Shown here: positions 52,194 to 61,599 of the stretch, piece after piece
Layout: the number at the start of each line of letters is the position of its first letter
Position numbering within the stretch: position 1 is the first letter of the stretch
From: Emticicia sp. 21SJ11W-3
GTDB lineage: Bacteria; Bacteroidota; Bacteroidia; Cytophagales; Spirosomataceae
Length of the DNA stretch: 64,000 nt
Direction of reading: 5' to 3'
Assembly: GCF_024138715.1 (NCBI RefSeq)
Contig: NZ_CP092074.1
Coordinates: forward strand, 1,984,001 to 2,048,000
Made by a program: the position numbers and the translations under genes
The notes under the pieces: model-generated
What the model was told of the DNA's origin: nothing
The model's input: the letters and a program-made list of their open reading frames with translations, nothing else
The model's database searches: none

Positions 52194-53362
52194 TGCATAC
52201 TCTTTTTAGCTGCCTGTTTAAAATCTGCAATTAAGTCTGATATATCTTCCAGGCCAACCGAAACCCTTATCAATCCTTCTGTGATACCCAGTACTTCTTT
52301 ATCTGCCTTGGGTAGTTTACTATGAGTGGTGGTATTCGGGTTGGTAATGATGGTTCGGGCATCACCCAGATTCGAAGATAAAGAAACTATCTTTAAAGCC
52401 TGTGTAAATCGGTTTACACGTTCAAAGCCTCCTTCCAGCTCAAATGTAACCATTGAGCCTCCGGCTTTCATTTGTTTTTTTGCCAGCGCATACTGCGGAT
52501 GCGACGGCAGATGAGGATATTTTACATTGATTATACCCGTCATTTTCTCAAGCGCTTTAGCCAGTTTCAAGGCATTCTGGCAATGTCTTTCCATGCGTAT
52601 CTCAAGTGTTTCAAGACTTTTTGATAATATCCAAGCATTAAAAGGCGACATTGACGGCCCCGTGTGGCGGCAGAAAAAACGAACAGGTGCGATGGTTTCT
52701 TTGGTGCCGGTTATAACTCCACCCAATACACGCCCCTGGCCGTCCATAAATTTGGTAGCAGAGTGTACAATCAGATTAGCACCGTAATCGGCCGGATTAT
52801 GGATAATCGGGGTAGCAAAGCAGTTATCTACATAGTAAATCAGGTTATGCCGTTGCGCTATTTGCCCAATCATGGCCATGTCAACCAGTTCAAGACCCGG
52901 GTTTGAAGGGGTTTCCAGATAAATCATTCTGGTATTGGGTTGCACGGCTGCTTCCCACTCAGCCTCAGAGGCTGTGGCATCAAGGTAAGTATAAGTAACG
53001 CCCCATTTAGAGAGTATCTGCGTAAGAATCTGGTGCGCCGACCCAAAAAGCGCTCTTGAAGAAACCACGTGGTCGCCCGATTTAAGGTGTGCGGCGAATC
53101 CGGCAAAGACAGCGGCCATACCTGTTGCTGTAGCAATGCCGTCTTCACAGTTTTCGAGCATACAAACTTTATCTACAAACTCCTGAACCGAAGGGTTCGA
53201 AAAACGTGAGTAAATATTGCCTTCAAGGGTTTCGTCAAAAAGAGCTTTGCCTTGCTCGGCGTCTTCAAAACAGAAACTACTGGTCAGAAACAAAGGTGTA
53301 GAGTGCTCTCTGTATTGCGAGCGCTTGGTCTGTATCCGTATTGCTTTTGTTTGCTTTTTCAT
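52190..53362 (-). CDS. PLP-dependent trans-sulfuration enzyme (O-succinylhomoserine sulfhydrylase-like)
   Basis: 390 residues of Cys/Met-metabolism PLP family. Key segments: YSRFSNPSVQEF, the PLP stacking region DGIATATGMAAVF, YVDNCFATP with the Asp that binds the PLP nitrogen, HSATKFMDGQGRVLGG with the Schiff-base Lys, and SLGDARTII near the end. It most resembles O-succinylhomoserine sulfhydrylase (MetZ), giving homocysteine from sulfide, but cystathionine gamma-synthase or lyase activity cannot be ruled out. Follows the acyltransferase gene by 26 bp. Confidence 0.9.
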   Translation of the reverse strand: MKKQTKAIRIQTKRSQYREHSTPLFLTSSFCFEDAEQGKALFDETLEGNIYSRFSNPSVQEFVDKVCMLENCEDGIATATGMAAVFAGFAAHLKSGDHVVSSRALFGSAHQILTQILSKWGVTYTYLDATASEAEWEAAVQPNTRMIYLETPSNPGLELVDMAMIGQIAQRHNLIYYVDNCFATPIIHNPADYGANLIVHSATKFMDGQGRVLGGVITGTKETIAPVRFFCRHTGPSMSPFNAWILSKSLETLEIRMERHCQNALKLAKALEKMTGIINVKYPHLPSHPQYALAKKQMKAGGSMVTFELEGGFERVNRFTQALKIVSLSSNLGDARTIITNPNTTTHSKLPKADKEVLGITEGLIRVSVGLEDISDLIADFKQAAKKSMQ

Positions 53363-53388
53363 TATTCGCTGCTAATCCTCTAGTATAT

Positions 53389-53958
53389 TTAATTAAAAAT
53401 GCCTTTTTCGTAATTATCTATCCAGTCTTTTTTTTCTCCTTCAATCTGCTTAAAAAAAGGCACGAAAAAGGCTTTCATATCGGCCTCAAAATCGCCGCTG
53501 GTGTAAAATGGTTTTTCTAAAAAAACAGTTTTTCGGGGGTAGTCAAAACCTACCATAATGATGGGCACTCCTGCGGTATGCGCCATATAGTAAAACCCGG
53601 TTTTAAGCTTTTTTACGTTTTTTCTTGTGCCTTCGGGGGCAATGGCTACCAGCAAACTGGCATGCTGATTAAACGTTGCCGCTACCTGCTGCACAAAATT
53701 TGTACTTCTGGTACGCACTACAGGCGTACCGCCCAGGGCTTTAAATAACCACCCGTGAGGAGGGCGGAACAGCTCGGCCTTACCCAGATAGCCTATTGAT
53801 ATGCCAAGGTCTGCCCTGGCGCCAACGCCAATCAGGAAGTCGAGCCAGGTGGCATGTGGAGCAACTGCAAAAATCCCCTTTTTCAGGTCATCGGGTAGGT
53901 TATGTACGGTTTTCCAGCCTGCTAACCTGAAAACAGATTTTGACAGCCAACTAAACAT
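53389..53958 (-). CDS. Lysophospholipid acyltransferase family protein (1-acyl-glycerol-3-phosphate acyltransferase-like)
   Basis: 189 residues. The catalytic HX4D motif is APHATWLDF (His36/Asp41), and APEGTRKNVKKLKTG is the glycerophosphate-binding motif. The protein is short but within the range of this group. It transfers acyl chains to lysophospholipids or a related acceptor at the inner membrane. The start overlaps the end of the site-2 protease gene by 8 bp. Confidence 0.88.
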   Translation of the reverse strand: MFSWLSKSVFRLAGWKTVHNLPDDLKKGIFAVAPHATWLDFLIGVGARADLGISIGYLGKAELFRPPHGWLFKALGGTPVVRTRSTNFVQQVAATFNQHASLLVAIAPEGTRKNVKKLKTGFYYMAHTAGVPIIMVGFDYPRKTVFLEKPFYTSGDFEADMKAFFVPFFKQIEGEKKDWIDNYEKGIFN

Positions 53959-55099
53959 TTTGTATTATAGTAAAAGGCTTTGGTGTAAAGCACAAAATAA
54001 AAATCAACAGGGCAATCCAACCAAGAATCTTCCTTCCGGGTGTCAGTGGCTGGTTATCATAGGTTCGGGGGTGATAGATTCCCAGAAAACGGCCAATCAT
54101 TAAACCAAAAGCCAGAAAACCCGAGTACCCTTCAACCGTGGGGTAAAAATAAGTGATAATTAACTGAATCGCAATAACGCTTAGGGTTATGAGCCAATTT
54201 GTTACCAGTTTTTCAGAAATTCTTGAAAAACACAAGTAATTAAAAACGATATAAAGCACAAATTTCCATAGTAAATCAAGAAAAGCCTCAGAGTCTACCG
54301 TCTGAAACTCATGCGCATTGAAAGTACCTAAACCGGCATAAAACACAAAACCGGTGAATAATATTGGTGAAACAATATTAAAGGCTTTGTCGCCAATGAG
54401 CCCGTATAATATATGGCCGCCGTCTAACTGGCCTATCGGGAAAAGATTAAGCGCAGTAAAAAATAATGATAAATAGCCGGCAAATATGATTGGATAATTG
54501 GTATAAAGATAAGGGTGAGGCAAATCTCCTACGGCTACGTAATTCTCAAAAAAACTGAATAACAGGCTATCGCCGAGTTTAACTGAGAAATAGTCGGGGC
54601 TGGTTTCCAGAAAATGGCCGTATTCCATGCCATATTGTTTCAGAACAGGGAATAACTCAAATACGTAGTCGAGACTTGGTAAATGACTAAATCCGTACCA
54701 AAGTACAACCAGTGCGGCCACAAAACCCGCCAGCGGACCGGCAATGCCTATATCAAAGTACTTAACCCTTGAGTTGATACGTTCTTTTATACGAATAAAT
54801 GCACCCATAGTGCCAAATGTAGAACTTAACCCGCCAAGCCACAATGGTATGTAATAGGGTAGGGTAACATCAGTTTTGTGTTTTTTGGCAACAAAATAAT
54901 GCCCGAACTCATGTACTGTCAGAACACCAAGAAATGGTATAGAATATTGAAAGCCTGTCAGGAACTCTTCCCAACCCATTGGTTTGGAACTAAAAAAAAA
55001 TGAATTTCCAAAAATCCATTCGGCACCTGTTAGTGTAGTGGTAATAATTGTGACAATAAATAGCGCAAGTTGTATGAGTAATGTTCGGTTTTGCTTCAT
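53951..55099 (-). CDS. Site-2 protease family (M50) intramembrane metallopeptidase
   Basis: 382 residues with about nine hydrophobic segments. The zinc site is HEFGH in VLTVHEFGHYFVAKK (about 61-75), with the second motif NLFPIGQLDGGHILYG (about 215-232). It cuts membrane-bound substrates within the bilayer. No PDZ domain is visible. Substrate unknown. It precedes the acyltransferase gene with an overlap. Confidence 0.9.
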   Translation of the reverse strand: MKQNRTLLIQLALFIVTIITTTLTGAEWIFGNSFFFSSKPMGWEEFLTGFQYSIPFLGVLTVHEFGHYFVAKKHKTDVTLPYYIPLWLGGLSSTFGTMGAFIRIKERINSRVKYFDIGIAGPLAGFVAALVVLWYGFSHLPSLDYVFELFPVLKQYGMEYGHFLETSPDYFSVKLGDSLLFSFFENYVAVGDLPHPYLYTNYPIIFAGYLSLFFTALNLFPIGQLDGGHILYGLIGDKAFNIVSPILFTGFVFYAGLGTFNAHEFQTVDSEAFLDLLWKFVLYIVFNYLCFSRISEKLVTNWLITLSVIAIQLIITYFYPTVEGYSGFLAFGLMIGRFLGIYHPRTYDNQPLTPGRKILGWIALLIFILCFTPKPFTIIQNV

Positions 55100-55131
55100 T
55101 AGAGATAATTATTGAAACACAAAGAAACGAC

Positions 55132-55752
55132 TTAAAAAATCGTTTTACAATATTCTATGATTGAAGTTGGGGGTTCAACCAATATTGTGTTCATACCCAA
55201 AGCCCTGGCTGATTGGATATTGTGGGCGTTGTCATCAAAGAAAAGTACCTCATTGGGTTTCAGATTGATGGTTTTAAGCACGTGATAATAAATATCTGCA
55301 TCGGGTTTCCACATGCCTATTTCGTAGGATAAAAAAAGCTGGTCGAACAGCTCGTTCAGATGGCATACACCAAACGTCTTTTTCAGATAGTTGTTTGAAG
55401 CCTCAATGTGTATATTGTTGGTATTACTAAGTAAATAAACAGGGTATTTTTTTCTGATTTCGGCAAGCAATTGAATACGATCTTCAGGGATATCAAGCAG
55501 TAAGGAGTTCCAGGCGGTATCTACTTCTTGGTCGCTTAATGGAAACCCAACTGTTTGCCGGACAATTTCTCTGAACTCAATATCAGTAAACTGCCCGGTT
55601 TCGTAGCGCCTGAATAACTGATTCTCGGCCACCAGTTTTTCAATTACAGCCTGTTTTTTTCCGGTGAGTTTTGAAAATGCCTGAAAAGTGCGGGGTACGT
55701 CGATGTTAATGATTACGTTACCGAAGTCAAAAATAACGGCTTTAAATTTCAT
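55132..55752 (-). CDS. HAD-superfamily hydrolase (subfamily IA, YihX-like)
   Basis: 206 residues. Motif I VIFDFGNVIINID with nucleophile Asp9, motif II LLSNTNNIH, motif III Lys in MWKPDADIYYHVL, motif IV LFFDDNAHNIQSA. A small helical cap lies between motifs I and II. Such enzymes remove phosphate from sugar phosphates such as glucose-1-phosphate; substrate not established. 32 bp upstream of the site-2 protease gene. Confidence 0.9.
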   Translation of the reverse strand: MKFKAVIFDFGNVIINIDVPRTFQAFSKLTGKKQAVIEKLVAENQLFRRYETGQFTDIEFREIVRQTVGFPLSDQEVDTAWNSLLLDIPEDRIQLLAEIRKKYPVYLLSNTNNIHIEASNNYLKKTFGVCHLNELFDQLFLSYEIGMWKPDADIYYHVLKTINLKPNEVLFFDDNAHNIQSARALGMNTILVEPPTSIIEYCKTIF

Positions 55753-55778
55753 AAAGATGGATAGTAGAATTGGGGCAA

Positions 55779-55817
55779 TAAAAAAAGTGTCAAACTGTTC
55801 TTAAACGTCTGACACTT
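55779..55817 (-). terminator. Terminator after the small lipoprotein gene
   Basis: AAGTGTCA/TGACACTT hairpin read on the minus strand, ending in a T-run (55781-55786), upstream of the HAD gene. Confidence 0.6.
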
Positions 55818-55879
55818 CTGAAATATTTTGTAAGCTGAATGTTCGGAATTAAAAAAAATCAAAGGTTGACCACAAATCC

Positions 55880-56350
55880 TTATTTCTCGATAGTTATAGT
55901 CTTGTAACCTTTGTTTCTATCCCATACCTGGGTATCGTTTAGAAATATTTTGTCGGTATATGTATTTTGTTTTTCATGTTTTAGTTCAAACTTAAGTTTG
56001 TCAGTATTAGTATCTGTCCAGTAAATGGTTACAGTATGTTCTGCTCCGAGCGGCTCGAATGTTGTAGGGAAAATTCTTAGAGTAGACTTACCATTATTTT
56101 GAAAGAACAAAGGTTTGCTTATTGATATGGATGAGATACTCTGTTTTTGTTTGGGAGCAGTAGAGAACTCAAGCATTACCTTATTTATATCAATATGGTT
56201 AGGTTCACTCTGGTTCAGCAGGTCTTTACCGGTAGATTTCTCAATAACCGAAATATCTGCAAAGGCATCAATATTGATGCAGCATTCTCTTTGTTCACAG
56301 CTAATGAGGGCTAAAGTGACAGCGAGCGAGAAAAGGAAGTTTTTTATCAT
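55880..56350 (-). CDS. Putative lipoprotein, function unknown
   Basis: 156 residues from the ATG at 56348-56350, which begins a proper signal sequence (IKNFLFSLAVTLALISC) with a lipobox; the frame stays open upstream but without signal-like sequence there. Mature part: Cys-rich start (CEQRECCIN), then a beta-rich domain ending in WDRNKGYKTITIEK. No known domain is recognised. Single gene flanked by terminators on both sides. Confidence 0.72.
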   Translation of the reverse strand: MIKNFLFSLAVTLALISCEQRECCINIDAFADISVIEKSTGKDLLNQSEPNHIDINKVMLEFSTAPKQKQSISSISISKPLFFQNNGKSTLRIFPTTFEPLGAEHTVTIYWTDTNTDKLKFELKHEKQNTYTDKIFLNDTQVWDRNKGYKTITIEK

Positions 56351-56462
56351 TTTACAGTTTTGTTTTGCTGTATTGACTATTAAAGATGGGTTGGGGTTGG
56401 AAACGATAACAAAAAAATTAAATAATTTTTTGCCTGTCATTTTCGACTGAATAATTAAATGC

Positions 56463-56500
56463 ATAAAGCGGATAACAGCCACAGCCATTACCCGCTTTAT
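56463..56500 (-). terminator. Hairpin after accA
   Basis: ATAAAGCGG/CCGCTTTAT arms, extended inward with G-U pairs to a stem of about 17 bp on the minus strand, just past the accA stop codon. The T-run is weak. Confidence 0.6.
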
Positions 56501-56517
56501 CGTAAATAAATGTATTT

Positions 56518-57474
56518 TTACGCCTCCTCAAAATAACCCATGGCACAGAACTTATCTATGCGGGCATCAATTCTTTGTTGAGGAGTTTGTTTTTCAAGGA
56601 GCTCAATTTCAGAAAGAATACGGCTTTTCAAGCGATGCGACATATCTTCCCAGTCCAGATGTGCACCGCCCAGCGGCTCTTCAATAATACCATCAATCAA
56701 CTTGTTTTCAAGCATATCGGTGGCGGTAGGTTTCAAGGCTTCGGCGGCTTGTTCCTTGTAGTCCCAGCTGCGCCATAATATGGTAGAGCAGTTTTCAGGA
56801 GATATAACAGAATACCAAGAGTTTTCCAACATCATTACTTTATCGCCAATAGCAATACCCAAGGCTCCTCCGGATGCACCTTCGCCGATAATAATGCAAA
56901 TAACAGGTACTTTCAAAACACACATTTCGCGCAGGTTACGCGCAATGGCCTCTGCTTGTCCGCGTTCTTCTGCTTCAAGGCCAGGGAAAGCCCCTGGGGT
57001 GTCAATCAGAGTAACGATTGGTTTATTGAATTTCTCAGCCAGTTTCATCAGCCTTAATGCTTTTCTGTAGCCTTCAGGGTTAGGCATACCAAAATTACGG
57101 TATTGTCTTTCTTTGGTTTTGCGCCCTTTCTGCTGGCCTATCAGCATAATGGTTTTTCCGTCTATATTGGCAAAACCACCTACAATAGCCGGATCATCCC
57201 TCACTGTTCGGTCGCCGTGTAGTTCATGAAATTCCTGGCATATTTTTTCTATATAATCTAAAGTATAGGGTCTGTCCGGGTGGCGTGATAACTGTACCCT
57301 TTGCCAGCGAGTAAGATTTGAAAAAGTTTCTTTTTTCAAATTCAGAATATTATCTGTCAGGCTTCTTACGGCTTCGCTTACATCCACATTATTTTCATCT
57401 GCCAGACGTTTCATATCTTCAAGCTTGGCTTCAAGCTCAGCAATTGGTTTTTCAAAATCAAGAAGAGTTCTCAT
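56518..57474 (-). CDS. accA: Acetyl-CoA carboxylase carboxyltransferase subunit alpha
   Basis: 318 residues. Together with AccD it moves the carboxyl group from carboxybiotin to acetyl-CoA, giving malonyl-CoA for fatty-acid synthesis. Markers: [19 protein letters not shown] at the N-terminus, [38 protein letters not shown], the oxyanion region IDTPGAFPG and [11 protein letters not shown]. Lies 26 bp after the beta-CASP nuclease gene. The reaction uses bicarbonate, which ties in with the carbon island of this window. Confidence 0.97.
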   Translation of the reverse strand: MRTLLDFEKPIAELEAKLEDMKRLADENNVDVSEAVRSLTDNILNLKKETFSNLTRWQRVQLSRHPDRPYTLDYIEKICQEFHELHGDRTVRDDPAIVGGFANIDGKTIMLIGQQKGRKTKERQYRNFGMPNPEGYRKALRLMKLAEKFNKPIVTLIDTPGAFPGLEAEERGQAEAIARNLREMCVLKVPVICIIIGEGASGGALGIAIGDKVMMLENSWYSVISPENCSTILWRSWDYKEQAAEALKPTATDMLENKLIDGIIEEPLGGAHLDWEDMSHRLKSRILSEIELLEKQTPQQRIDARIDKFCAMGYFEEA

Positions 57475-57500
57475 AAATGATTAACCTCTATGGGGTTTTA

Positions 57501-58922
57501 TTAAATTTCAAAAGTTTGTCCTTTGTCGGGTATTTCAACTTGTGTATACCCTGATTGTTCAAGTGTAATTTTAAAGTTATTCATGGTTTGGTGTTCGCCG
57601 TGTACCAGAAACACCTTTTTTAGATGGCCGGCATCCTGCGAGGTTACGAAATTAGTCAAATCTTTGAAATCTCCATGCCCGCTAAAAACATCTATTCTCA
57701 TAATGGTTGCGTTAACCGGAAGTTTCTGGCCTCTGATGCTGAGTTCTTTCCGTTCGCCGTTCAGTAATTTCCAGCCAAGCGTGCCTTCGCTGGCATAGCC
57801 CACCATCAGAATTGTGGCATAAGGATTACTAATGTTGGCTTCAATATGATGCTCAATTCTGCCACCCTGTACCATGCCTGATGCCGATATTATAATACAT
57901 GGTTCGGCATGGTTAGAAACCGCCTTACTGGCCTGATTCGACTCCAAATATATCAGATTCTCAAAATCAAACAAAGACTCATTTTCTTCAAGGAAAGCCC
58001 TGGCCGGTTTGTTCAGCAGTTTAGCGCTCCTTTCATACACCCTCGAGCTGGCCTTGGCCAATGGGCTGTCGGTAAAAACTTTAATAGGTGTAAAGCCTTT
58101 TTCGGTGTATAGTTTATTTAAAGTGTAAAGCATGGCCTGGGTACGCCCCACGCTAAATGACGGGATAATCAAACGCCCGGGTACATCTATGCAGGCTTTC
58201 TGAATAATATCAGCCAGTAGCACTTCAGCTTCGCCCTGGTCAATATGAAGCCTGTCGCCGTAGGTGGTCTCAGTTATCAGGTAATCAACTGGCGGAAGTG
58301 GCTGAGGGTCAACCAGCAATGGATAATTTTTTCTGCCAATATCGCCCGAAAACCCTAAAGTTTTTTTCCGGCCGTCTTCCCAGAATTCAATATAAACGTG
58401 TGCTGCGCCCAATAAATGGCCAGCCGGTATAAAAGTAAGGTAACCGTTATCTTTAAACTTAAAGCGTTGGTCGAAGGCAATAGGTACAAAATTCTCAATG
58501 GCTTCTTTTACCTGCCTGTCAAGATACAACTCACGCGAATCTATATCTTTTTTCTTTTTAGACCTCTTTTTGCTGTCGTGAATCATCTTGAACTTTCGCT
58601 GATTCAGTGACGCCGAATCCAGCAGCAGTAATTCGCTTAAATCCATGGTTGCTTTTGTACAAAGCACCTGGCCTTCAAAGCCTTCTCTGTATAGATTAGG
58701 AATCTGACCTGAGTGGTCGATATGGGCGTGAGTAAGAATAACTAAATTGATAAGCGAAGGGTCAAACGGGAAAATTCCGTATTCATACCTTGTTTTTTCG
58801 GGGTTATTTTCTCTTTCTAAATCAGTACCACAATCAATCAGAACTCTGTATTCATCATCAAATTCAAGCAGGGTCATACTACCTGTAACCTGCTTTGCCG
58901 CTCCCCAAAAAGTTATTTTCAT
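57501..58922 (-). CDS. MBL-fold / beta-CASP RNA-processing nuclease-like protein
   Basis: 473 residues. The metallo-beta-lactamase motif is LTHAHIDHSGQIP (about 64-76), followed by further ligands in FIPAGHLLGAAHVYIEF and FSGDIG. A beta-CASP region (about 230-350, FSVGRTQAMLYTLNKL) precedes the C-terminal RNA-specificity motif with VFSGHGDFKDL and VHGEHQTMNNF. Related to YsiA/CPSF73-type nucleases and exonucleases. RNA cleavage is expected from the family. Divergent from the PBP4 gene. Confidence 0.92.
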   Translation of the reverse strand: MKITFWGAAKQVTGSMTLLEFDDEYRVLIDCGTDLERENNPEKTRYEYGIFPFDPSLINLVILTHAHIDHSGQIPNLYREGFEGQVLCTKATMDLSELLLLDSASLNQRKFKMIHDSKKRSKKKKDIDSRELYLDRQVKEAIENFVPIAFDQRFKFKDNGYLTFIPAGHLLGAAHVYIEFWEDGRKKTLGFSGDIGRKNYPLLVDPQPLPPVDYLITETTYGDRLHIDQGEAEVLLADIIQKACIDVPGRLIIPSFSVGRTQAMLYTLNKLYTEKGFTPIKVFTDSPLAKASSRVYERSAKLLNKPARAFLEENESLFDFENLIYLESNQASKAVSNHAEPCIIISASGMVQGGRIEHHIEANISNPYATILMVGYASEGTLGWKLLNGERKELSIRGQKLPVNATIMRIDVFSGHGDFKDLTNFVTSQDAGHLKKVFLVHGEHQTMNNFKITLEQSGYTQVEIPDKGQTFEI

Positions 58923-59076
58923 ACGAAAATGTTATCAAATATTACAGAATATCAAACAAACTGGTTTTTGCTTCATATCCGGACACAAAAATAAGGAAAG
59001 AAATCTTTTTTTTGCTAAGCATTCTTTTTAAATTCGTTGTTATCAATTGCCTTGCCCAAAAACTTACAGTGTTTCA

Positions 59077-60519
59077 ATGAAGCTATTTTTGTTTATTCTA
59101 TTACAACTTGGTTCACCTCTCGAAAAGTTTCAGCAACTATTAGATACTATTCAGAACGACCGCGAAATCAGTACTGGCACGGTAGCGGCTTCTATCCGCT
59201 CTACTCAAAGCGGCCTGTATAAAATTCAATACAATGCCGGCAAATCGGTTAACTCAGCCTCAACGCTCAAACTTGTTTCAACAGCCACAGCGTTGTCGGT
59301 ACTGGGGCCTGACTATAAATTCAAGACCTTTATTGAATACGACGGTACGCTGGCCGATAGTGTGCTGAAAGGAAATGTTTACATAAGAGGCACCGGCGAC
59401 CCCTCCCTGGGTTCATCTAGAGTAGGGCCTGATTTTCAACAGCTGGTCAGTTTATTTGCCAGGCAAATCAAAGATTTTGGTATTAAACGAATTGAGGGCT
59501 ATATACTGGGCGACGGCAGTGTTTTTCCGGAAAATACGCTGGCAGACTCATGGGTCTGGGGTGATATAGGTAATTATTACGGTGCAGGTGTAAGTGGCCT
59601 GAATGTGAACGAAAATTTATATGAGATTTATTTCAAACCGTCCAGAAGCCTGAACTCAGAAGCGCCAATAACCAGAATTTCTCCGGCAGTTCCTGATATC
59701 ACGCTTATCAGCAAAGTAACCACCGGCGAGCGTGGCTCTGGCGATAATGTAATGGTATATAACACACCACTCAGTAATACTATTGTAGCAGAAGGTACCG
59801 TACCTATGGGCCCTGCCAGTTTTGTAGTGAAAGGTTCTTTGCCAGACCCCGCTTATTTGCTGGCTCATCATGTGTACTTAAAATTTCAGGAACTCCAAGG
59901 GCAGGTAAGCAACATGGCCTTAAGCTGGCAGCAGTATAAAACGAGGTTCAGACCTTCTGATAAGCCCAGAAGCCCGATTTTTACTTATGAGTCGCTTGGT
60001 TTGTCTATTCTGGCACAGCATTGCAATTTTCAGAGTATAAATCTGTATGCCGATGCCTTTTTAAAAACTGTAGGATATGCACTTAACAAAGACGCCGGTT
60101 TTGATGGAAGCGTGAAAGCCGTTAAAAAACTTTGGGCGCAAAGAGGCGTTGATTTGCAGGGATTTATGATGCGCGATGGCAGCGGGTTGTCTCCATCAGG
60201 TGTTTTGACAGCCAATAACCTGACAGATATTTTGTTTACCATGAGTACCGATGGCGCGTTCAAAGATTTTTATGCCGGGATTCCGACCGTGGGCGTTAAC
60301 GGCACGGTTCAGGGGTTGGCGAAAGGCTCAAAAGCAGCCGGGAATGTACGGGCTAAAAGTGGTTCAATAGCCAATACCAGGGCTTTTTCTGGTTATTATA
60401 CCGCTTCTAACGGCGAACTGATGGCTTTTACATTTATTATTAACCGTTATGCCGACGGCGCCGACAGAAAAGCAAGAAAGTATCTGGAAGATATGATTAA
60501 ACTAATGGTAGAAATCTGA
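59077..60519 (+). CDS. dacB: D-alanyl-D-alanine carboxypeptidase / endopeptidase (PBP4 type)
   Basis: 480 residues from ATG 59077, whose N-terminus (KLFLFILLQLGS) looks like a short signal peptide; an in-frame TTG at 59047 is less likely. Active-site motifs of the serine S13 family: STLK (Ser62, Lys65), SGLNVN for the SxN motif, and KSG in RAKSGSIANTRAF. The enzyme trims or cuts peptidoglycan cross-links in the periplasm. It converges with the truncated globin gene and shares its terminator. Confidence 0.93.
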   Translation: MKLFLFILLQLGSPLEKFQQLLDTIQNDREISTGTVAASIRSTQSGLYKIQYNAGKSVNSASTLKLVSTATALSVLGPDYKFKTFIEYDGTLADSVLKGNVYIRGTGDPSLGSSRVGPDFQQLVSLFARQIKDFGIKRIEGYILGDGSVFPENTLADSWVWGDIGNYYGAGVSGLNVNENLYEIYFKPSRSLNSEAPITRISPAVPDITLISKVTTGERGSGDNVMVYNTPLSNTIVAEGTVPMGPASFVVKGSLPDPAYLLAHHVYLKFQELQGQVSNMALSWQQYKTRFRPSDKPRSPIFTYESLGLSILAQHCNFQSINLYADAFLKTVGYALNKDAGFDGSVKAVKKLWAQRGVDLQGFMMRDGSGLSPSGVLTANNLTDILFTMSTDGAFKDFYAGIPTVGVNGTVQGLAKGSKAAGNVRAKSGSIANTRAFSGYYTASNGELMAFTFIINRYADGADRKARKYLEDMIKLMVEI

Positions 60520-60534
60520 TAATATTAGTTTGCT

Positions 60535-60571
60535 AAAAATGGGTGGTGGCTAGATAGCGCCACCCATTTTT
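60535..60571. terminator. Bidirectional terminator, dacB / truncated globin
   Basis: AAAAATGGGTGG/CCACCCATTTTT stem; the loop contains the globin stop codon (60550-60552), so the two convergent genes share it. Confidence 0.85.
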
Positions 60572-60921
60572 GCGTTCATTATATGGCCTATTTCAAGCGC
60601 TTTCTTTTTTACAAATTCAGCTCGCGGCCCGGCAAACAGGGTGTCAGTTGAAATAAACCACAAAGCAAGCCATTTTTCGAACCGCTCGGTGGTTAGGCCA
60701 TGTTTTTTGTGAGCCTCCATGTGTACCCACATCATACCGCCGTCATAGCTGCCTGTCTGAAACAACCAGTTCTCCCAAAAATTTACCACTCTTGTTAAAT
60801 GTCTGTCCCATTCATTTTCTGGCATTTCAAAAACCGGGGCAAGGTCTGCATCTTTATGCACTTTATTGTAGAAACTTTTAACCAGATTCTCAATATCTGC
60901 TCTGTTCTGAATATCGTTCAT
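60550..60921 (-). CDS. Group III truncated hemoglobin
   Basis: About 123 residues if started at ATG 60921 (NDIQNRADIENLVKSFYNKVH, the usual group III opening); an upstream ATG at 60957 would add 12 residues. A TAGTTTTG box between the two starts supports the shorter form. Globin core: WENWLFQTGSYDG, then AHKKHGLTTERFEKWLALWF with the proximal His region. Group III globins bind O2 or NO in a heme pocket, exact role unsettled. Confidence 0.88.
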   Translation of the reverse strand: MNDIQNRADIENLVKSFYNKVHKDADLAPVFEMPENEWDRHLTRVVNFWENWLFQTGSYDGGMMWVHMEAHKKHGLTTERFEKWLALWFISTDTLFAGPRAEFVKKKALEIGHIMNAKMGGAI

Positions 60922-61024
60922 CTCCCATTTTTTTTGCAAAACTAATGAAGTACTCATTTTAAAAACCTGATTAAAATCATATAGGTTCTAGGCGAGTAAA
61001 TTTTTTAAAATAATGTTAAATATA

Positions 61025-61056
61025 TTTGTCTAAATGTAAATTATACTTTACATTTG
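61025..61056 (+). promoter_or_regulatory. Promoter of the membrane protein/XRE pair
   Basis: TTTG (61025-61028), 20 bp, TACATTTG (61049-61056); the start codon is 40 bp downstream. A second -7-like TATATTTG lies at 61021-61028. Confidence 0.6.
61032..61055. promoter_or_regulatory. Candidate operator overlapping the promoter
   Basis: AAATGTAAA (61032-61040) and TTTACATTT (61047-61055) form a perfect 9-bp inverted repeat around TTATAC. It fills the space between the two promoter elements, the ideal place for self-repression by the XRE protein encoded downstream. Confidence 0.55.
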
Positions 61057-61095
61057 GTTCGTTAAACTTAACATTTATTAAAACACTACAAAATT

Positions 61096-61599
61096 ATGGA
61101 AGCAAGGTTTTTATTTCCGCATCATTACAAATTAATCGGCTGGATTATAGCCATCCCATCTCTGGCATTGGGTTTATTTATTATGCTAGGCAATTATGAG
61201 CTTGACTGGCTCACTGTTAAACTTCCTTTCCATTACTACTTCACAGATACTTTTACGTTTGGAAGTAGCAAAGTAAGTACGGATGAAGAAATATCTGTAT
61301 TGAACCTTACTGATGAGGTAGCATCCGTAGGTACCATCATTGGTTTATTGTTTGTAGCTTTTTCCAGAGTAAAGATTGAAGACGAATACGTTTCAAAAAT
61401 CCGTCTGGAATCGTTGCAATGGGCCATTTATCTTAATTTCGGGCTATTAATACTGGCCACTATTTTTATTCATGGCAGTGCTTTTTTTAATGTCATCGTT
61501 TATAACATGTTCACACCACTGCTGTTTTTTATTATCAGGTTTCATTATATTCTGTTCATTAAGCCTTCTTTCGAGGCTTCAAAACAATTAAAGGCATGA
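61096..61599 (+). CDS. Four-helix membrane protein, function unknown (paired with XRE regulator)
   Basis: 167 residues. Hydrophobic segments at about 12-32, 75-92, 108-128 and 132-152. Begins with EARFLFPHHYKLIGWIIAIPSLALGL. The gene overlaps the XRE gene by 4 bp (ATGA). Small membrane proteins coupled to short Cro/CI-like regulators, such as the DUF2975 type, are common in Bacteroidota and Firmicutes; this one is not assigned to a family. Role unknown. Confidence 0.75.
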   Translation: MEARFLFPHHYKLIGWIIAIPSLALGLFIMLGNYELDWLTVKLPFHYYFTDTFTFGSSKVSTDEEISVLNLTDEVASVGTIIGLLFVAFSRVKIEDEYVSKIRLESLQWAIYLNFGLLILATIFIHGSAFFNVIVYNMFTPLLFFIIRFHYILFIKPSFEASKQLKA